Positions 25,531-33,947 are shown, counted from the stretch's first letter. The stretch is 64,000 bases of DNA from Methylobacterium sp. (GCA_013823325.1 PNLY01000015.1:17870-81869), one strand, 5' to 3'. Translations and numbers: made by a program. Notes: a model not told the origin generated them from the sequence alone.

Positions 25531-25638
25531 TCACGGCGGCGAGCTGGGTGCTCCGCCGGGATTCTGCAGCGGCATAGGAGGCCTGTTGCCGATGGCCCCG
25601 TGCGGCCGATCCTCGTTGTAGTATCTGAGCCAAGCCTC
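25531..25638 (-). mobile_element. IS3-family transposase remnant (OrfB C-terminus)
   Basis: The frame reads AWLRYYNEDRPHGAIGNRPP, then MPLQNPGGAPSSPP and a stop, the typical C-terminal end of an IS3-family OrfB integrase-type transposase (the YNEDRPHG signature). Only about 36 codons remain; the upstream DDE domain and OrfA are missing. The right terminal repeat may lie near 25482-25505. It is a decayed insertion and not mobile. Confidence 0.75.
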
Positions 25639-25946
25639 CGGCACACCGGTCTGCAGGGCAGGGCTCTCCGGCCCCGATGCATGGGCTTGCGGGCTCGCAT
25701 CGACCCCGCGCGAAATCATCGATTCTGGCTCGTGGCATAATCATGGCCAGACTGCGGCGCGTTGCGGGTAGCAAAGCCGCAAGCTGATCTGCTATGGGTC
25801 CATGGGGGGAAGAGCGGTGATCTGCCTGCCGATCTGGCTGCTCACCATGGATAAACATGCGGGGGGTACGCGAAAACCGTACTGACCGGTGCAAGCCTCG
25901 CCAAGCGGTGCTGGACACATTTCCGCCGCAAGACAGGAGAACTGCC
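25639..25946. other. Gene-free interval beside IS remnant
   Basis: About 300 bp with no plausible ORF. It begins at the broken edge of the transposase fragment and ends at the ribosome site of the next gene. No second terminal repeat or target duplication could be identified by eye. Confidence 0.4.
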
Positions 25947-26198
25947 ATGCTCAAGATAGCCATCGCCGCAGTCGGCTTCGCCGCCATCAGCCTTGCGACG
26001 GCTCCGGCCTTCGCCCAGGGCGGCAAGAAGGGCCAGGACGAGTTCCTCGGCGTCGATCTCGACACCGGCCGGACCTATTACGACGGCCGCAACGACGGCA
26101 AGTACTGCCTCTACAAGACCGTTCGCGTGTTCAACCGCTATACCGGTTATTACGAGAACCGGCGCGTGCGCCGTTGCGGCCGCGGCCTTTATATGTGA
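25947..26198 (+). CDS. Secreted small protein
   Basis: 83 residues with a clean signal peptide (MLKIAIAAVGFAAISLATAP, AFA, cleavage at about 23). The mature part has a Tyr/Arg-rich pattern with two cysteines (DGKYCLYKTVRVF and RRVRRCGRGLYM), perhaps a disulfide. CAGGAGA lies 6 nt before the ATG. It is followed 8 bp later by a lipoprotein gene and one shared terminator, so the two form a small operon. Function unknown; probably periplasmic. Confidence 0.72.
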   Translation: MLKIAIAAVGFAAISLATAPAFAQGGKKGQDEFLGVDLDTGRTYYDGRNDGKYCLYKTVRVFNRYTGYYENRRVRRCGRGLYM

Positions 26199-26206
26199 GC
26201 GCTGTC

Positions 26207-26431
26207 ATGAACCGTATCGCGAAGTTCATCGTCGGCCTCGGGCTGGCTACCGCCGCCGCGGCCTGTGGCCCGACCGTCGTTGCCGATCCCAATGGTCGCC
26301 TCATCAACACCGGGCTGGTGCAGGATGGCGACTGCCTGACCCGCACGGTCATGGTCTATGACCGCGAGCTCGGCTACGAGCGCGCGGTCGAGCAGCAATT
26401 CTGCGGCGGACGCCCGCGCATCGCGCGCTGA
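26207..26431 (+). CDS. Small putative lipoprotein
   Basis: 74 residues. The signal sequence ends in AAAAC (lipobox-like; Cys at about 20), giving a mature lipoprotein of about 55 residues (GPTVVADPNGRLINTGLVQD, then TRTVMVYDRELGYERAVEQQFC). The last part shows similarity of style to the preceding secreted protein, with a conserved second cysteine. It is co-transcribed with 25947-26198 and ended by the hairpin at 26454. Confidence 0.7.
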   Translation: MNRIAKFIVGLGLATAAAACGPTVVADPNGRLINTGLVQDGDCLTRTVMVYDRELGYERAVEQQFCGGRPRIAR

Positions 26432-26453
26432 TCATTTCCGATCGATCCCTGCG

Positions 26454-26483
26454 CAGGCCCCGCCACGGCTGTGGCGGGGCCTG
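26454..26483 (+). terminator. Rho-independent terminator of the two secreted-protein genes
   Basis: A perfect 13-bp stem CAGGCCCCGCCAC/GTGGCGGGGCCTG, a GGCT loop, then TCCTTTTG. It lies 22 bp after the lipoprotein stop codon. Confidence 0.88.
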
Positions 26484-26539
26484 TCCTTTTGCTAGGCTAT
26501 GACGACTGAATCGCTCGGATCCTTCCAGAGAGTCGTCAC

Positions 26540-26746
26540 ATGCCAAAGCTCTGCAAGTTCACCTCGCCTACCGACGGCAAGCCCCTCTATGTCAATCCCG
26601 ACCAGGTCAGCGTGGTCTATACCTTCAAGGGCCAGCCGCCGGACACGATCATCGCCTTCCGCAAGGACTTCCAGCTCGGCGTGAAGGAAAGTCTGGAAGA
26701 GACTGTCAGGATTCTCGAAAGTGCCGCCGGAACTGCCGACAACTGA
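26540..26746 (+). CDS. Hypothetical small protein
   Basis: 68 residues from ATG 26540: MPKLCKFTSPTDGKPLYVNP, then DQVSVVYTFKGQPPDTIIAF and a C-terminal helix SLEETVRILESAA. It resembles small beta-strand proteins in which a 'vNpdqV..v' segment defines a conserved hypothetical family of Rhizobiales (flagellar FlbD-like in size, but without its hallmarks). Cytosolic; function unknown. Confidence 0.65.
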   Translation: MPKLCKFTSPTDGKPLYVNPDQVSVVYTFKGQPPDTIIAFRKDFQLGVKESLEETVRILESAAGTADN

Positions 26747-26829
26747 GGCCCTGAGCCGGTGCATCTCTCTCCGCATCAGTGCCGGATTGTCGCCCCAAAG
26801 CAGCCATGCGGCGCTTCCATCCTCGCCCC

Positions 26830-27063
26830 ATGAGGATCATCGCCGCATCTGCTCTCACCCTGGCTCTCAGCGCTTGCGCGAGCACGCCGGACCCGATCGT
26901 CGAGGATCGCTCGCGCTGCGACGCCTATGGCTTCCAGCGCGGCACCGACGCCTATGCCAACTGCGTCATGACGCAGGATCGCGACCGTGAACGGCGTTAC
27001 GAGCGTCAAGCCGGGCAGCGGCCGTATCGCGCAGAGCGATCCTACCGTTCTGACGAGGAATAG
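26830..27063 (+). CDS. Small putative lipoprotein
   Basis: 77 residues from ATG 26830, chosen because it yields a compact lipoprotein signal (MRIIAASALTLALSAC, lipobox LSAC). Starts at 26806 and 26779 would add non-signal residues. The mature part is highly charged (DPIVEDRSRCDAYGFQRGT, YANCVMTQDRDRERRY, then an Arg-rich tail). Two cysteines sit in a pattern common in small Rhizobiales lipoproteins. Function unknown. Confidence 0.65.
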   Translation: MRIIAASALTLALSACASTPDPIVEDRSRCDAYGFQRGTDAYANCVMTQDRDRERRYERQAGQRPYRAERSYRSDEE

Positions 27064-27153
27064 CCGCGGGTCATCCGGCCCTTCAACCGCAGCCGCGACC
27101 GTGGGTTTCGCTCCTGACGGATTCCGGCCGTGCCAAGCTGTTCCGTCGCACGC

Positions 27154-27657
27154 ATGATCCATCAGTCCCAGCTCGTGACGGCGCGTCTCGTCGTGCGGCC
27201 TTTCCTGGCCGCCGATGCTCCCTTGCTCGTCGCGCTCTTCGCTGACCCGCAGGTCCATCGCTTCGTCGACGACGGCCGGCCGCTCACACCGGATGTCGCG
27301 GCGCTCTGGGTGGAGCGCTCGGCGGCCAATCTCGAACGCTTCGGCTACGGCACCGGCGCTGTCGCCGAGCGGGCCAGCGGCGAGCTGATCGGCTGGGCCG
27401 GTTTCGCCAGGCCGGGCGATGGCACCGAAGAGGTGATCTACGGACTGCGGCGCGCGAGCTGGGGCAGGGGGCTGGGCAAGGAATTGCTCGCCGGCTTGGT
27501 CACCTTTGCCGGCGAGCGCGGCATCACGCCGGTGCGGGCGACGGTCGATCCGGGCAACGGCCCCTCCGTGCATCTGTTGCGACAGGCCGGATTCGTGCTG
27601 GCAGAGCCCGGCTACCGCGGCGATGCCAGGGCCGATCTTTATCTGCATGGCGGCTGA
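27154..27657 (+). CDS. GNAT-family N-acetyltransferase (RimJ/RimL-like)
   Basis: 167 residues from ATG 27154. It begins with the RimJ/RimL-type strand (TARLVVRPFLAADAPLL) and has the acetyl-CoA-binding GxGxG/A-like segment RASWGRGLGKELLAGLVTFA, followed by PGNGPSVHLLRQAGF, all GNAT hallmarks. The acceptor (protein N-terminus or small molecule) cannot be predicted. It stands alone; the next gene is 230 bp away. Confidence 0.85.
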   Translation: MIHQSQLVTARLVVRPFLAADAPLLVALFADPQVHRFVDDGRPLTPDVAALWVERSAANLERFGYGTGAVAERASGELIGWAGFARPGDGTEEVIYGLRRASWGRGLGKELLAGLVTFAGERGITPVRATVDPGNGPSVHLLRQAGFVLAEPGYRGDARADLYLHGG

Positions 27658-27890
27658 GCGCCCCGATCGCCTAAAAAAGCAGGATGTTGCTCCCGGCGGG
27701 CTGGGGCGCAGTTCATTCTTCTCCGCGACGCGGCTCCGGCGCGAAGTCGCTTCGCTGCCGGGGGCGACAGACTGCCGTCATGCGCCGATCGCAGGCTCGG
27801 CCGGAGCCGCACCGGTTGGGCTTTGCGGCGAAGACGGCTATCTGATCGCTCGGCCGCTCTGCGGCCTCGCCAGGAGGGAGCGGCTGAGCG

Positions 27891-28205
27891 ATGATCCTCG
27901 ACGAGCGTACCTACGCCATCAAGCCCGCGCATGTGCGCGACTATCTCGACCTCTATGTCGCTGAGGGGATGGAGCTGCAGATCTCCCATCTTGGCCATCT
28001 GATCGGCTGGTTCACCACCGATAGCGGTGTCGTCAACGAGGTCGTTCACATGTGGCGCTTCGAGGATGCCGGCGATCGCGAGCGCCGGCGGGCCGCGATG
28101 GAGGCCGATCCGCGCTGGCAGGTCTTCCGCGCCAAGGCCGCGCCCTACGTCCTCGAGATGCGCAGCCGGATCCTGCGGCCGACGCATTTCTCGCCGCTGC
28201 GCTGA
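27891..28205 (+). CDS. NIPSNAP-family protein
   Basis: 104-residue ferredoxin-like-fold protein. The MILDERTYAIKPAHVRDYLDLY opening, LIGWFTTDSGVVNEVVHMWRF core and DRERRRAAMEADPRW stretch are typical of bacterial NIPSNAP proteins, which often accompany transport and catabolic genes. It immediately precedes the TRAP transporter genes and probably belongs to that operon. The biochemical role is not established. Confidence 0.85.
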   Translation: MILDERTYAIKPAHVRDYLDLYVAEGMELQISHLGHLIGWFTTDSGVVNEVVHMWRFEDAGDRERRRAAMEADPRWQVFRAKAAPYVLEMRSRILRPTHFSPLR

Positions 28206-28290
28206 GCTGGTGCCCGGCGCCGCCAGGTCTGTTGCGCCACATCGATCCCCCGCTCCTCTGATTGGGCGTGGGCTGGCCACGCTCGTCGCA

Positions 28291-30084
28291 ATGCTCGAAT
28301 GGCTGGGCGCAGCGATCCTCGCCGTGCTCTTCCTCGTGGTGATGGCGGCGGTGACGCGGCGCTATCTGCTCGGAGACGGGCTCGTCTGGTCGGACGAGCT
28401 TGCGATCTGGCTCAATGTCGCGCTTGTCGCGGTCGGCGCGCCGCTGGCGGCGACGAGCGCGCTCGCCATGCGGCTCGATGTCGTCGTCAACCTGCTGCCG
28501 GTGCCGGCGCGGCGCATCGCCGCCGTCCTGGCCGAGGCGATCGCCGTCCACGGCGCGCTGGTGCTGACGCTCGGCGGCGCCAGCGTCGCGGCCTTGGTCG
28601 GCGGCACCTCGACTGTGCTCGGCCTGCCCGAGAGCCTGCGCTTTGCGACTTTTGCCATCGGCGGCGGGCTGACACTCGTTCTCGTGCTCTGGCGGGCGGT
28701 GCTGACACAATCCTGGCCGGCGGCGCTGGTCGCGCTGCTGCTCGGCATAGGACTCTATGCGCTGGCAAATAGCGCGACCGGCCTTTTCGTCACGACGCCG
28801 AGCCTGGTCGCGGGACTTGCCGCGGGGGCGGGGCTGCTGCTCGGCGCGCCGCTGCCCTTCGCGCTCATTGCCGGCGTCTCGCTCTCGGGGGCCTTCGGCG
28901 GCCTGCTGCCCGAGCCGGCCATCGTCCAGAACACGGTAGCGGGCGTCTCGAAATTCCTGCTGCTGGCGATCCCCTTCTTCCTGCTCGCCGGCGAATTGCT
29001 GACCGCAGGCGGACTCGCCGAGCGCCTGGTGCGCTTCGCCGCCGCCCTGGTCGGGCATGTCCGAGCCGGGCTGGCGCAGACCGCGCTGGTCGCCAGCGTC
29101 TTGTTCTCCGGCGCTTCCGGCTCCTCGGTCGCCAATGCCGCTTTCGGTGCCAAGGTGATGGCGCCGGCTTTGGTCGCGCGCGGCTATCCGCCGGCCAATG
29201 CCGCCGCGATCGTCGCCGGCGTCTCGATGCTCGACAACATCATCCCGCCCTCGATCGCCTTCCTGATCCTGGCGGCGGCGACCAATCTCTCGGTCGGCTC
29301 GCTGCTGGTCGGCGGCTTCGTCGCGGGGGCCGTGCTCACGCTGGCGCTCGCCATCGGCATCCATCTCAGCGTCCGCGGCGTCGTCGACTCCGCCCCTCGC
29401 GCCAGCAATGCCGAACGGGCGCGCTCCTTCGTCGGCGCGCTCCCGGCGATCGGGCTCGGCATCGTTGTCGTGGTCGGCATCCGCTTCGGCGTGGTCACGG
29501 TGACGGAAGCCTCGGCGCTCGCCGTCGCCTATGCGCTCGTCGCGTGTCTGCTCCTGCGCAGTCTCAATGGCGGCACTGTGCTGGCGTCCTTACGCAAGGC
29601 CGCGGGCGAGACGGCGGCGGTCGGGCTGCTGATCGGTGCTTCCGCGCCCTTCGCCTTCCTGCTCGCGGTCGACCGCGTCTCCGAGCAGATGGCCGGGCTG
29701 GTCACCGCGCTCGGCGGCGGGCCGCTCGCGGTGATGCTGCTCTCCAATGTCGTGCTGCTGATCGCCGGTCTCTTCCTCGATATCGGTGCCGCCATTCTCC
29801 TCTTGGCGCCGCTGTTGCTGCCGGCCGCCATCGCCGCCGGGCTCGATCCGATCCAGTTCGGCGTCGTGCTGGTCGTCAACCTGATGATCCATGGGCTGAC
29901 GCCGCCGCTCGGCATCCTCGTCTTCGTCGTGAGCGGCATCATGCGGCTTTCGCCCGCCGCAGTGTTCCGCGCCGTGCTGCCTCTGCTGGCGAGCCTGCTC
30001 GTGGCGCTCTTGGTCCTTTGCCTTGCGGTGGCGGCCTGGCCGTCGCTACCTGTCTCCATCAAGGAGTTGTTCCGATGGCTTTGA
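28291..30084 (+). CDS. TRAP transporter fused small and large permease (DctQ-DctM)
   Basis: 597-residue inner-membrane permease. The first about 150 residues are a DctQ-type four-helix domain (MAAVTRRYLLGDGLVWSDEL, AIWLNVALVAVGAPLA). The remainder is DctM, with FSGASGSSVANAAFGAKVM and the P.....A near MLDNIIPPSIAFLILA typical of the large subunit, and later LIHGLTPPLGILVFVVSG. It imports an organic acid-like solute with Na+ as a tripartite secondary transporter with DctP. ATG 28291 is the first in-frame start that begins directly at the first helix. Its last 10 nt overlap the DctP gene. Confidence 0.92.
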   Translation: MLEWLGAAILAVLFLVVMAAVTRRYLLGDGLVWSDELAIWLNVALVAVGAPLAATSALAMRLDVVVNLLPVPARRIAAVLAEAIAVHGALVLTLGGASVAALVGGTSTVLGLPESLRFATFAIGGGLTLVLVLWRAVLTQSWPAALVALLLGIGLYALANSATGLFVTTPSLVAGLAAGAGLLLGAPLPFALIAGVSLSGAFGGLLPEPAIVQNTVAGVSKFLLLAIPFFLLAGELLTAGGLAERLVRFAAALVGHVRAGLAQTALVASVLFSGASGSSVANAAFGAKVMAPALVARGYPPANAAAIVAGVSMLDNIIPPSIAFLILAAATNLSVGSLLVGGFVAGAVLTLALAIGIHLSVRGVVDSAPRASNAERARSFVGALPAIGLGIVVVVGIRFGVVTVTEASALAVAYALVACLLLRSLNGGTVLASLRKAAGETAAVGLLIGASAPFAFLLAVDRVSEQMAGLVTALGGGPLAVMLLSNVVLLIAGLFLDIGAAILLLAPLLLPAAIAAGLDPIQFGVVLVVNLMIHGLTPPLGILVFVVSGIMRLSPAAVFRAVLPLLASLLVALLVLCLAVAAWPSLPVSIKELFRWL

Positions 30085-31058
30085 CCCGCCGCGCCTTCGC
30101 CGCCGCCACGCTGGCCTCGCCAGCCATCTTGTCTGGCCGCGCCTTCGCCGCCGGCCGGCCGGTCACGGTTGCGTCCTTGCTCGGCGAGGACAAGCCGGAG
30201 ACGATGATCTGGCGCCGTGTGACCGAGAAGCTGGCGCAGAGCGCGCACGGGCGCTTCGACCTGCGCGTCGTCCCCAATGCCGCGCTCGGCGGCGAGAAGG
30301 AGGTCGCCGAAGGCCTGCGCCTCGGCTCGGTCCAGGCCTCGCTGTTCACGATCTCGGCGCTGTCGTCATGGGTGCCGGACGGGCAGCTGCTCGATCTGCC
30401 CTTCCTGTTCCGCGACCGCACGCATCTCAAGCGCGTGCTCGCCGGGCCGCTCGGCGAGGAGCTCAAACGCAAATACGAGGCGCAGGGTTTCGTCGTGCTC
30501 GGCTTCATCAATTACGGCGCCCGCCATCTCCTCGCCAAGGAACCGCTGACCACGCCTGCCAGCGTCAAGGGCAAGCGCATCCGCGTCATCCAGAGCCCGC
30601 TGCACACCGAGCTCTGGTCCGGCCTTGGCGCCTATCCGACGCCGATCCCGATCCCCGAGACCTACAACGCGCTGAAGACCGGGGTGGTCGACTGCATGGA
30701 CCTGACCAAATCGGCCTATGTCGGCTTCAAGCTGCACGAGGTCGTGCCCTATCTGATCGAGACCGGCCATATCTGGGCGACCGGCGTCGTTGCCGTCTCC
30801 GCCTCCTTCTGGAAGGGCCTCTCGGCCGAGGACAAGGCGGCCTTCACGGCTGCAGCTGCGGAAGGAGCGGGCTATTTCGACGACCTCATCATCGCCGATG
30901 AGGACGCCTCGATGGCCAAGGCGAAGGCCGAGGGCGGCAAGGTCGTGCAGCCGGAGGATCGCCCCGGCTGGGAGGCGGGTGCCCGCAAGGTCTGGGCCTC
31001 CTTCGCGCCCAAGCTCGGCGGGCTCGAGAAGATCGAGGCGATCGCCAGCAGCACCTGA
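30075..31058 (+). CDS. TRAP transporter solute-binding protein DctP
   Basis: 327-residue periplasmic binding protein with a signal sequence bearing an RR pair (MALTRRAFAAATLASPAILS). Recognisable family parts: LAQSAHGRFDLRVVPNAALGG (ligand groove), SLFTISALSSWVPDGQLLDL, and the conserved arginine region KGKRIRVIQSPLHTELWSGL with Y/N in ETYNALKTGVVDCMD. It overlaps the permease by 10 nt with AAGGAG about 8 nt upstream. The ligand is unknown, but the operon (SDR, ureohydrolase) suggests a guanidino or amidino acid. Confidence 0.92.
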   Translation: MALTRRAFAAATLASPAILSGRAFAAGRPVTVASLLGEDKPETMIWRRVTEKLAQSAHGRFDLRVVPNAALGGEKEVAEGLRLGSVQASLFTISALSSWVPDGQLLDLPFLFRDRTHLKRVLAGPLGEELKRKYEAQGFVVLGFINYGARHLLAKEPLTTPASVKGKRIRVIQSPLHTELWSGLGAYPTPIPIPETYNALKTGVVDCMDLTKSAYVGFKLHEVVPYLIETGHIWATGVVAVSASFWKGLSAEDKAAFTAAAAEGAGYFDDLIIADEDASMAKAKAEGGKVVQPEDRPGWEAGARKVWASFAPKLGGLEKIEAIASST

Positions 31059-31102
31059 TCCGGCCATTCACCCCGCGTTGATCGTCAAGGAAAGCCGTCC
31101 AC

Positions 31103-31858
31103 ATGTCCGACCGTCCCGTCCTTCTCGTCACCGGCGGCAGCCGAGGCATTGGCGCCGCCATCTGCCGTTTCGCCGCCGAGCGCGGCTATGACGTCGCCGT
31201 CAACTATCAGGGCAACGCCCAGGCGGCGGCCGATGTCGTCGCAGCCTGCGGCCGGGCGGGGGCGAGGGCGATCGCGATCCAGGGCGACATGGCGAACCTC
31301 GCCGACATCACCCGCGTCTTTGCCGAGGCCAAGGCGGCGCTCGGGCCGCTGACCGCTGTCGTCAACAACGCCGCCATCACCGGCAAGAGCAGCTCGCTTG
31401 CCAAGTCGGACCCGCAGGTCATCCGCGCCTGCATCGACCTCAACGTCACCGGCGCGATCCTGGTGGCGCGGGAGGCGGCTCAGGCCCTGCTCGCCAATGA
31501 GGGCGCGAAGAACCGCGCCATCGTCAACATCTCCTCGATCGCGGCCGGGCTCGGCTCGCCCAACGAATATGTCTGGTATGCCGCCTCGAAGGCGGCGATC
31601 GATTCGCTGACCATCGGCCTGGCGATCGAGCTCGCCCCTGCCGGCATCCGTGTCAACGCCGTGTCCCCGGGCATGACACAGACGGATATCCATGCGCTCT
31701 CCGCCGGTGATCCCGGCCGTGTCGAACGGATCGCGCCGACGATCCCGCTGAAGCGCGTCGCCGAGCCCGAGGAGATCGCCGAGGCGGTGCTGTTCGCGCT
31801 CTCGGAGGCCGCGTCCTACATGGTCGGCTCGATCATCCGGGTCGGCGGCGGCCGTTAG
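31103..31858 (+). CDS. Short-chain dehydrogenase/reductase
   Basis: 251-residue Rossmann oxidoreductase. The cofactor motif TGGSRGIG is at 10-17, then NNAA, catalytic Ser in NISSIAAGLG and the YAASK pair (Y-X3-K). PGMTQTDIH follows the NAD site and GSIIRVGGGR closes the fold. NADP(H) or NAD(H) preference is uncertain. It lies 44 bp after DctP and is likely co-transcribed, so it would act on the imported compound. Confidence 0.9.
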   Translation: MSDRPVLLVTGGSRGIGAAICRFAAERGYDVAVNYQGNAQAAADVVAACGRAGARAIAIQGDMANLADITRVFAEAKAALGPLTAVVNNAAITGKSSSLAKSDPQVIRACIDLNVTGAILVAREAAQALLANEGAKNRAIVNISSIAAGLGSPNEYVWYAASKAAIDSLTIGLAIELAPAGIRVNAVSPGMTQTDIHALSAGDPGRVERIAPTIPLKRVAEPEEIAEAVLFALSEAASYMVGSIIRVGGGR

Positions 31859-31962
31859 CTCCCGTCAAACGACAGAATCGGCTGCGGCAGCAGCCGCAGA
31901 CGGCTGGAGCGTGGCCCGGGCGTGCTAAATCGGCTGCCGTCCCTGTTCAACCGGAAGCCGCC

Positions 31963-32241
31963 ATGCGCGTCCTGTTCGTCCTGATCGCCTTCGGCATGGT
32001 CGCGGTGCCGGCCCTGCTCGCACTGGCCCGCAGCGACCTGCCGCGCGGCCGGCGGATCGTGAATGCGCTGATCGTATTCCTGGCGCCGGCTTTCACGCTC
32101 GGCCTGATCCATGGCGTGCCGGAGCTCGACGGCAGGGCGCTGCAATACCCGGTTGCCTGGACGACGCTGCGGCTCGTCCTGACCGGCCTCGCCTTGATCC
32201 TGCCCTGGTGCCTCTATGTCTGGCTCAACGGCCGGCGCTGA
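31963..32241 (+). CDS. Small membrane protein, hypothetical
   Basis: 92 residues with three hydrophobic helices (VLFVLIAFGMVAVPALLALA, IVNALIVFLAPAFTLGLI, TLRLVLTGLALILPWCLYVW) and few loops. A weak ribosome region precedes ATG 31963. No known domain. It lies within the TRAP-SDR-ureohydrolase group, 19 bp before the next gene start, so co-transcription is plausible. Confidence 0.65.
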   Translation: MRVLFVLIAFGMVAVPALLALARSDLPRGRRIVNALIVFLAPAFTLGLIHGVPELDGRALQYPVAWTTLRLVLTGLALILPWCLYVWLNGRR

Positions 32242-32260
32242 CCCCCGACGGATTCCCGAC

Positions 32261-33217
32261 ATGACCGAACCTGCCGAAACCCCGACGATCGACCACGCCT
32301 TCACCGGCGACCGCAAGGGCCCGGCCCATGACCCGACCTATGCCGGCGCGCTTTCCTTCATGCGCCGCCGCTACAGCAAGGACGTCGCCGGCTGCGATGT
32401 CGTGGTCTGGGGCGTGCCCTTCGACCTCGCCGTCTCGAACCGGCCCGGCACGCGCTTCGGGCCGCAGGCGATGCGCCGCGTCAGCGCGATCTTCGACGGC
32501 GACGCGCAATATCCCTCGCGGATCGACCCGTTCGAAACGCTCGCCGTGGTCGACTATGGCGATTGCCTGCTGCCGCGCAGCGACCTGCAGGGCTGTGCCC
32601 GGGCGATCGAGAGCGAGGCCGCCGCGATCATCGCCAGCGGCGCCCAGCTCGTCACCCTCGGCGGCGACCATTTCATCACCCTGCCGCTGCTGCGCGCCCA
32701 TGTCGCCCGCCATGGCAGGCTCGCCATCGTCCAGTTCGACGCGCATCAGGACACCTGGGACGACGGCGTCGGCGCGATCAGTCACGGCACCTTCGTGCTC
32801 GAGGCGGTGCGCGAGGGGCTGATCGACACCGAGCGCTCGATCCAGGTCGGCATCCGCACCGTCGCGCCGCGCGATTGCGGCATCGAGGTGCTCGACGCCT
32901 ACCAAGCGCATGGGCTCGGGGTCGACGGCATCGCGGCGCGGATCAAGGAGCGTGTGGGGCAGGGGCCGGCCTATCTCACCTTCGACATCGACGCGCTCGA
33001 CCCTGCCTTCGCGCCGGGCACCGGCACGCCTGTCGCCGGCGGCTTCTCCTCGGCGCAGGCGCTGCAGCTGGTCTGGGCGATCCGCGATCTCGATTTCCGC
33101 GGCATGGACATCGTCGAGGTCTCGCCGCCCTATGATCATGCCGATGCGACCGCGATCGCCGGCGCTGCGGTGGCGCAGCATTATCTGCAGGCCTTGGCGC
33201 TGAAGAAGGCTGGTTGA
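32261..33217 (+). CDS. Agmatinase/ureohydrolase-family enzyme
   Basis: 318-residue binuclear manganese ureohydrolase (arginase/agmatinase fold). Metal ligands are conserved: H137 in GGDH, D160-A-H162-Q-D164, and D242-I-D244 in FDIDALDP. SHGTF (H175) and the GTGTP loop before GGFSS complete the site. It would release urea from a guanidino substrate; agmatine is one possibility. Neighbouring TRAP transporter and SDR genes suggest that an imported guanidino acid could be the real substrate. Start ATG 32261 was chosen over an upstream frame that lacks ureohydrolase sequence. Confidence 0.9.
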   Translation: MTEPAETPTIDHAFTGDRKGPAHDPTYAGALSFMRRRYSKDVAGCDVVVWGVPFDLAVSNRPGTRFGPQAMRRVSAIFDGDAQYPSRIDPFETLAVVDYGDCLLPRSDLQGCARAIESEAAAIIASGAQLVTLGGDHFITLPLLRAHVARHGRLAIVQFDAHQDTWDDGVGAISHGTFVLEAVREGLIDTERSIQVGIRTVAPRDCGIEVLDAYQAHGLGVDGIAARIKERVGQGPAYLTFDIDALDPAFAPGTGTPVAGGFSSAQALQLVWAIRDLDFRGMDIVEVSPPYDHADATAIAGAAVAQHYLQALALKKAG

Positions 33218-33310
33218 ATCGGGCTGCGAGGTGCTTGAATCATCCTGACAAGGATACGCATCAAGGGCTTCAGAATACGTGAGAACCGACCTGAACCAAG
33301 CGGGACCTGC

Positions 33311-33826
33311 GTGCTGATCGTGTTCAGCGGACTGCCGGGTAGTGGCAAGACGACGCTTGCCCGCGAGCTCGCGGCAAGTCGGTCGGCGGCCTATCTGCGC
33401 ATCGACAGCATCGAGCACGCGCTTCGCTCTATATCGCCCGGCAGCGATATCGGGCCGGGTGGCTATGTCGTCGCTCTCGCGATCGCGGGGGGAAACCTTT
33501 CGCTCGGCATGGCCGTCGTGGCCGATTGCGTGAATCCGGTCGCCGAGAGCAGGGCGGCCTGGCGCGAGCTCGCTCGGGCTTCGGCCGTGCCGCATCTCGA
33601 CATCGAAGTCGTCTGTTCCAACAAGGCGGAGCACCGGCGCAGGGTCGAGCAGCGACGATCCGATATCCCGGGATTTGTCGTCCCGGACTGGACTTCGGTG
33701 GAGACACATGATTATCAGCCCTGGACCGGCGACCGGCTGATCGTCGACACGGCCGTCCTTTCGGTCGAGGACGCCCTGCGCCTGATCGAGGACCGATTGG
33801 CGTCCTTGGTGTACAGCGCCGATTGA
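33311..33826 (+). CDS. Small P-loop kinase (AAA_33/zeta-toxin-like)
   Basis: 171 residues. The P-loop GLPGSGKTT is at 7-15, and the AYLRIDSIEHAL segment (Asp-Ser after strand 2) and later RRRVEQRRSD resemble phosphotransfer kinases of the chloramphenicol phosphotransferase/zeta-toxin/gluconate kinase group. The substrate cannot be assigned. It begins at GTG 33311 directly on the P-loop strand (VFSGLPGSGKT). Its stop codon overlaps the -35 box of the argC leader promoter. Confidence 0.78.
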   Translation: MLIVFSGLPGSGKTTLARELAASRSAAYLRIDSIEHALRSISPGSDIGPGGYVVALAIAGGNLSLGMAVVADCVNPVAESRAAWRELARASAVPHLDIEVVCSNKAEHRRRVEQRRSDIPGFVVPDWTSVETHDYQPWTGDRLIVDTAVLSVEDALRLIEDRLASLVYSAD

Positions 33827-33851
33827 CAGGCAGCCGGGCAGGGAACATATA
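33823..33851 (+). promoter_or_regulatory. Promoter of the argC leader transcript
   Basis: TTGACA (33823-33828), a 17-nt spacer and CATATA (33846-33851): a near-perfect sigma-70-type promoter. It predicts a transcript start at about 33857-33860, essentially on the AUG of the leader ORF. Confidence 0.65.
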
Positions 33852-33858
33852 GCCCCGC

Positions 33859-33918
33859 ATGACCGTGAACCCGACCCGACGTCGCACCGAACAGGCCGCT
33901 CCGGCGCGCCCGCGATGA
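33859..33918 (+). CDS. Candidate arginine leader peptide (19 aa)
   Basis: The ORF MTVNPTRRRTEQAAPARPR (19 codons, stop TGA 33916-33918) lies between the promoter and the terminator that precede argC. Arg occupies positions 7, 8 and 9 (CGA CGT CGC) and again 17 and 19, so five of 19 codons are Arg. With the predicted start at about 33859 the ORF would be nearly leaderless, like TrpL-type leaders known from Rhizobiales. It would sense arginyl-tRNA supply by ribosome stalling. No translation evidence exists here. Confidence 0.6.
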   Translation: MTVNPTRRRTEQAAPARPR

Positions 33919-33947
33919 CGCTCGGCTTCCAGCCCGAACGCCCGCGA

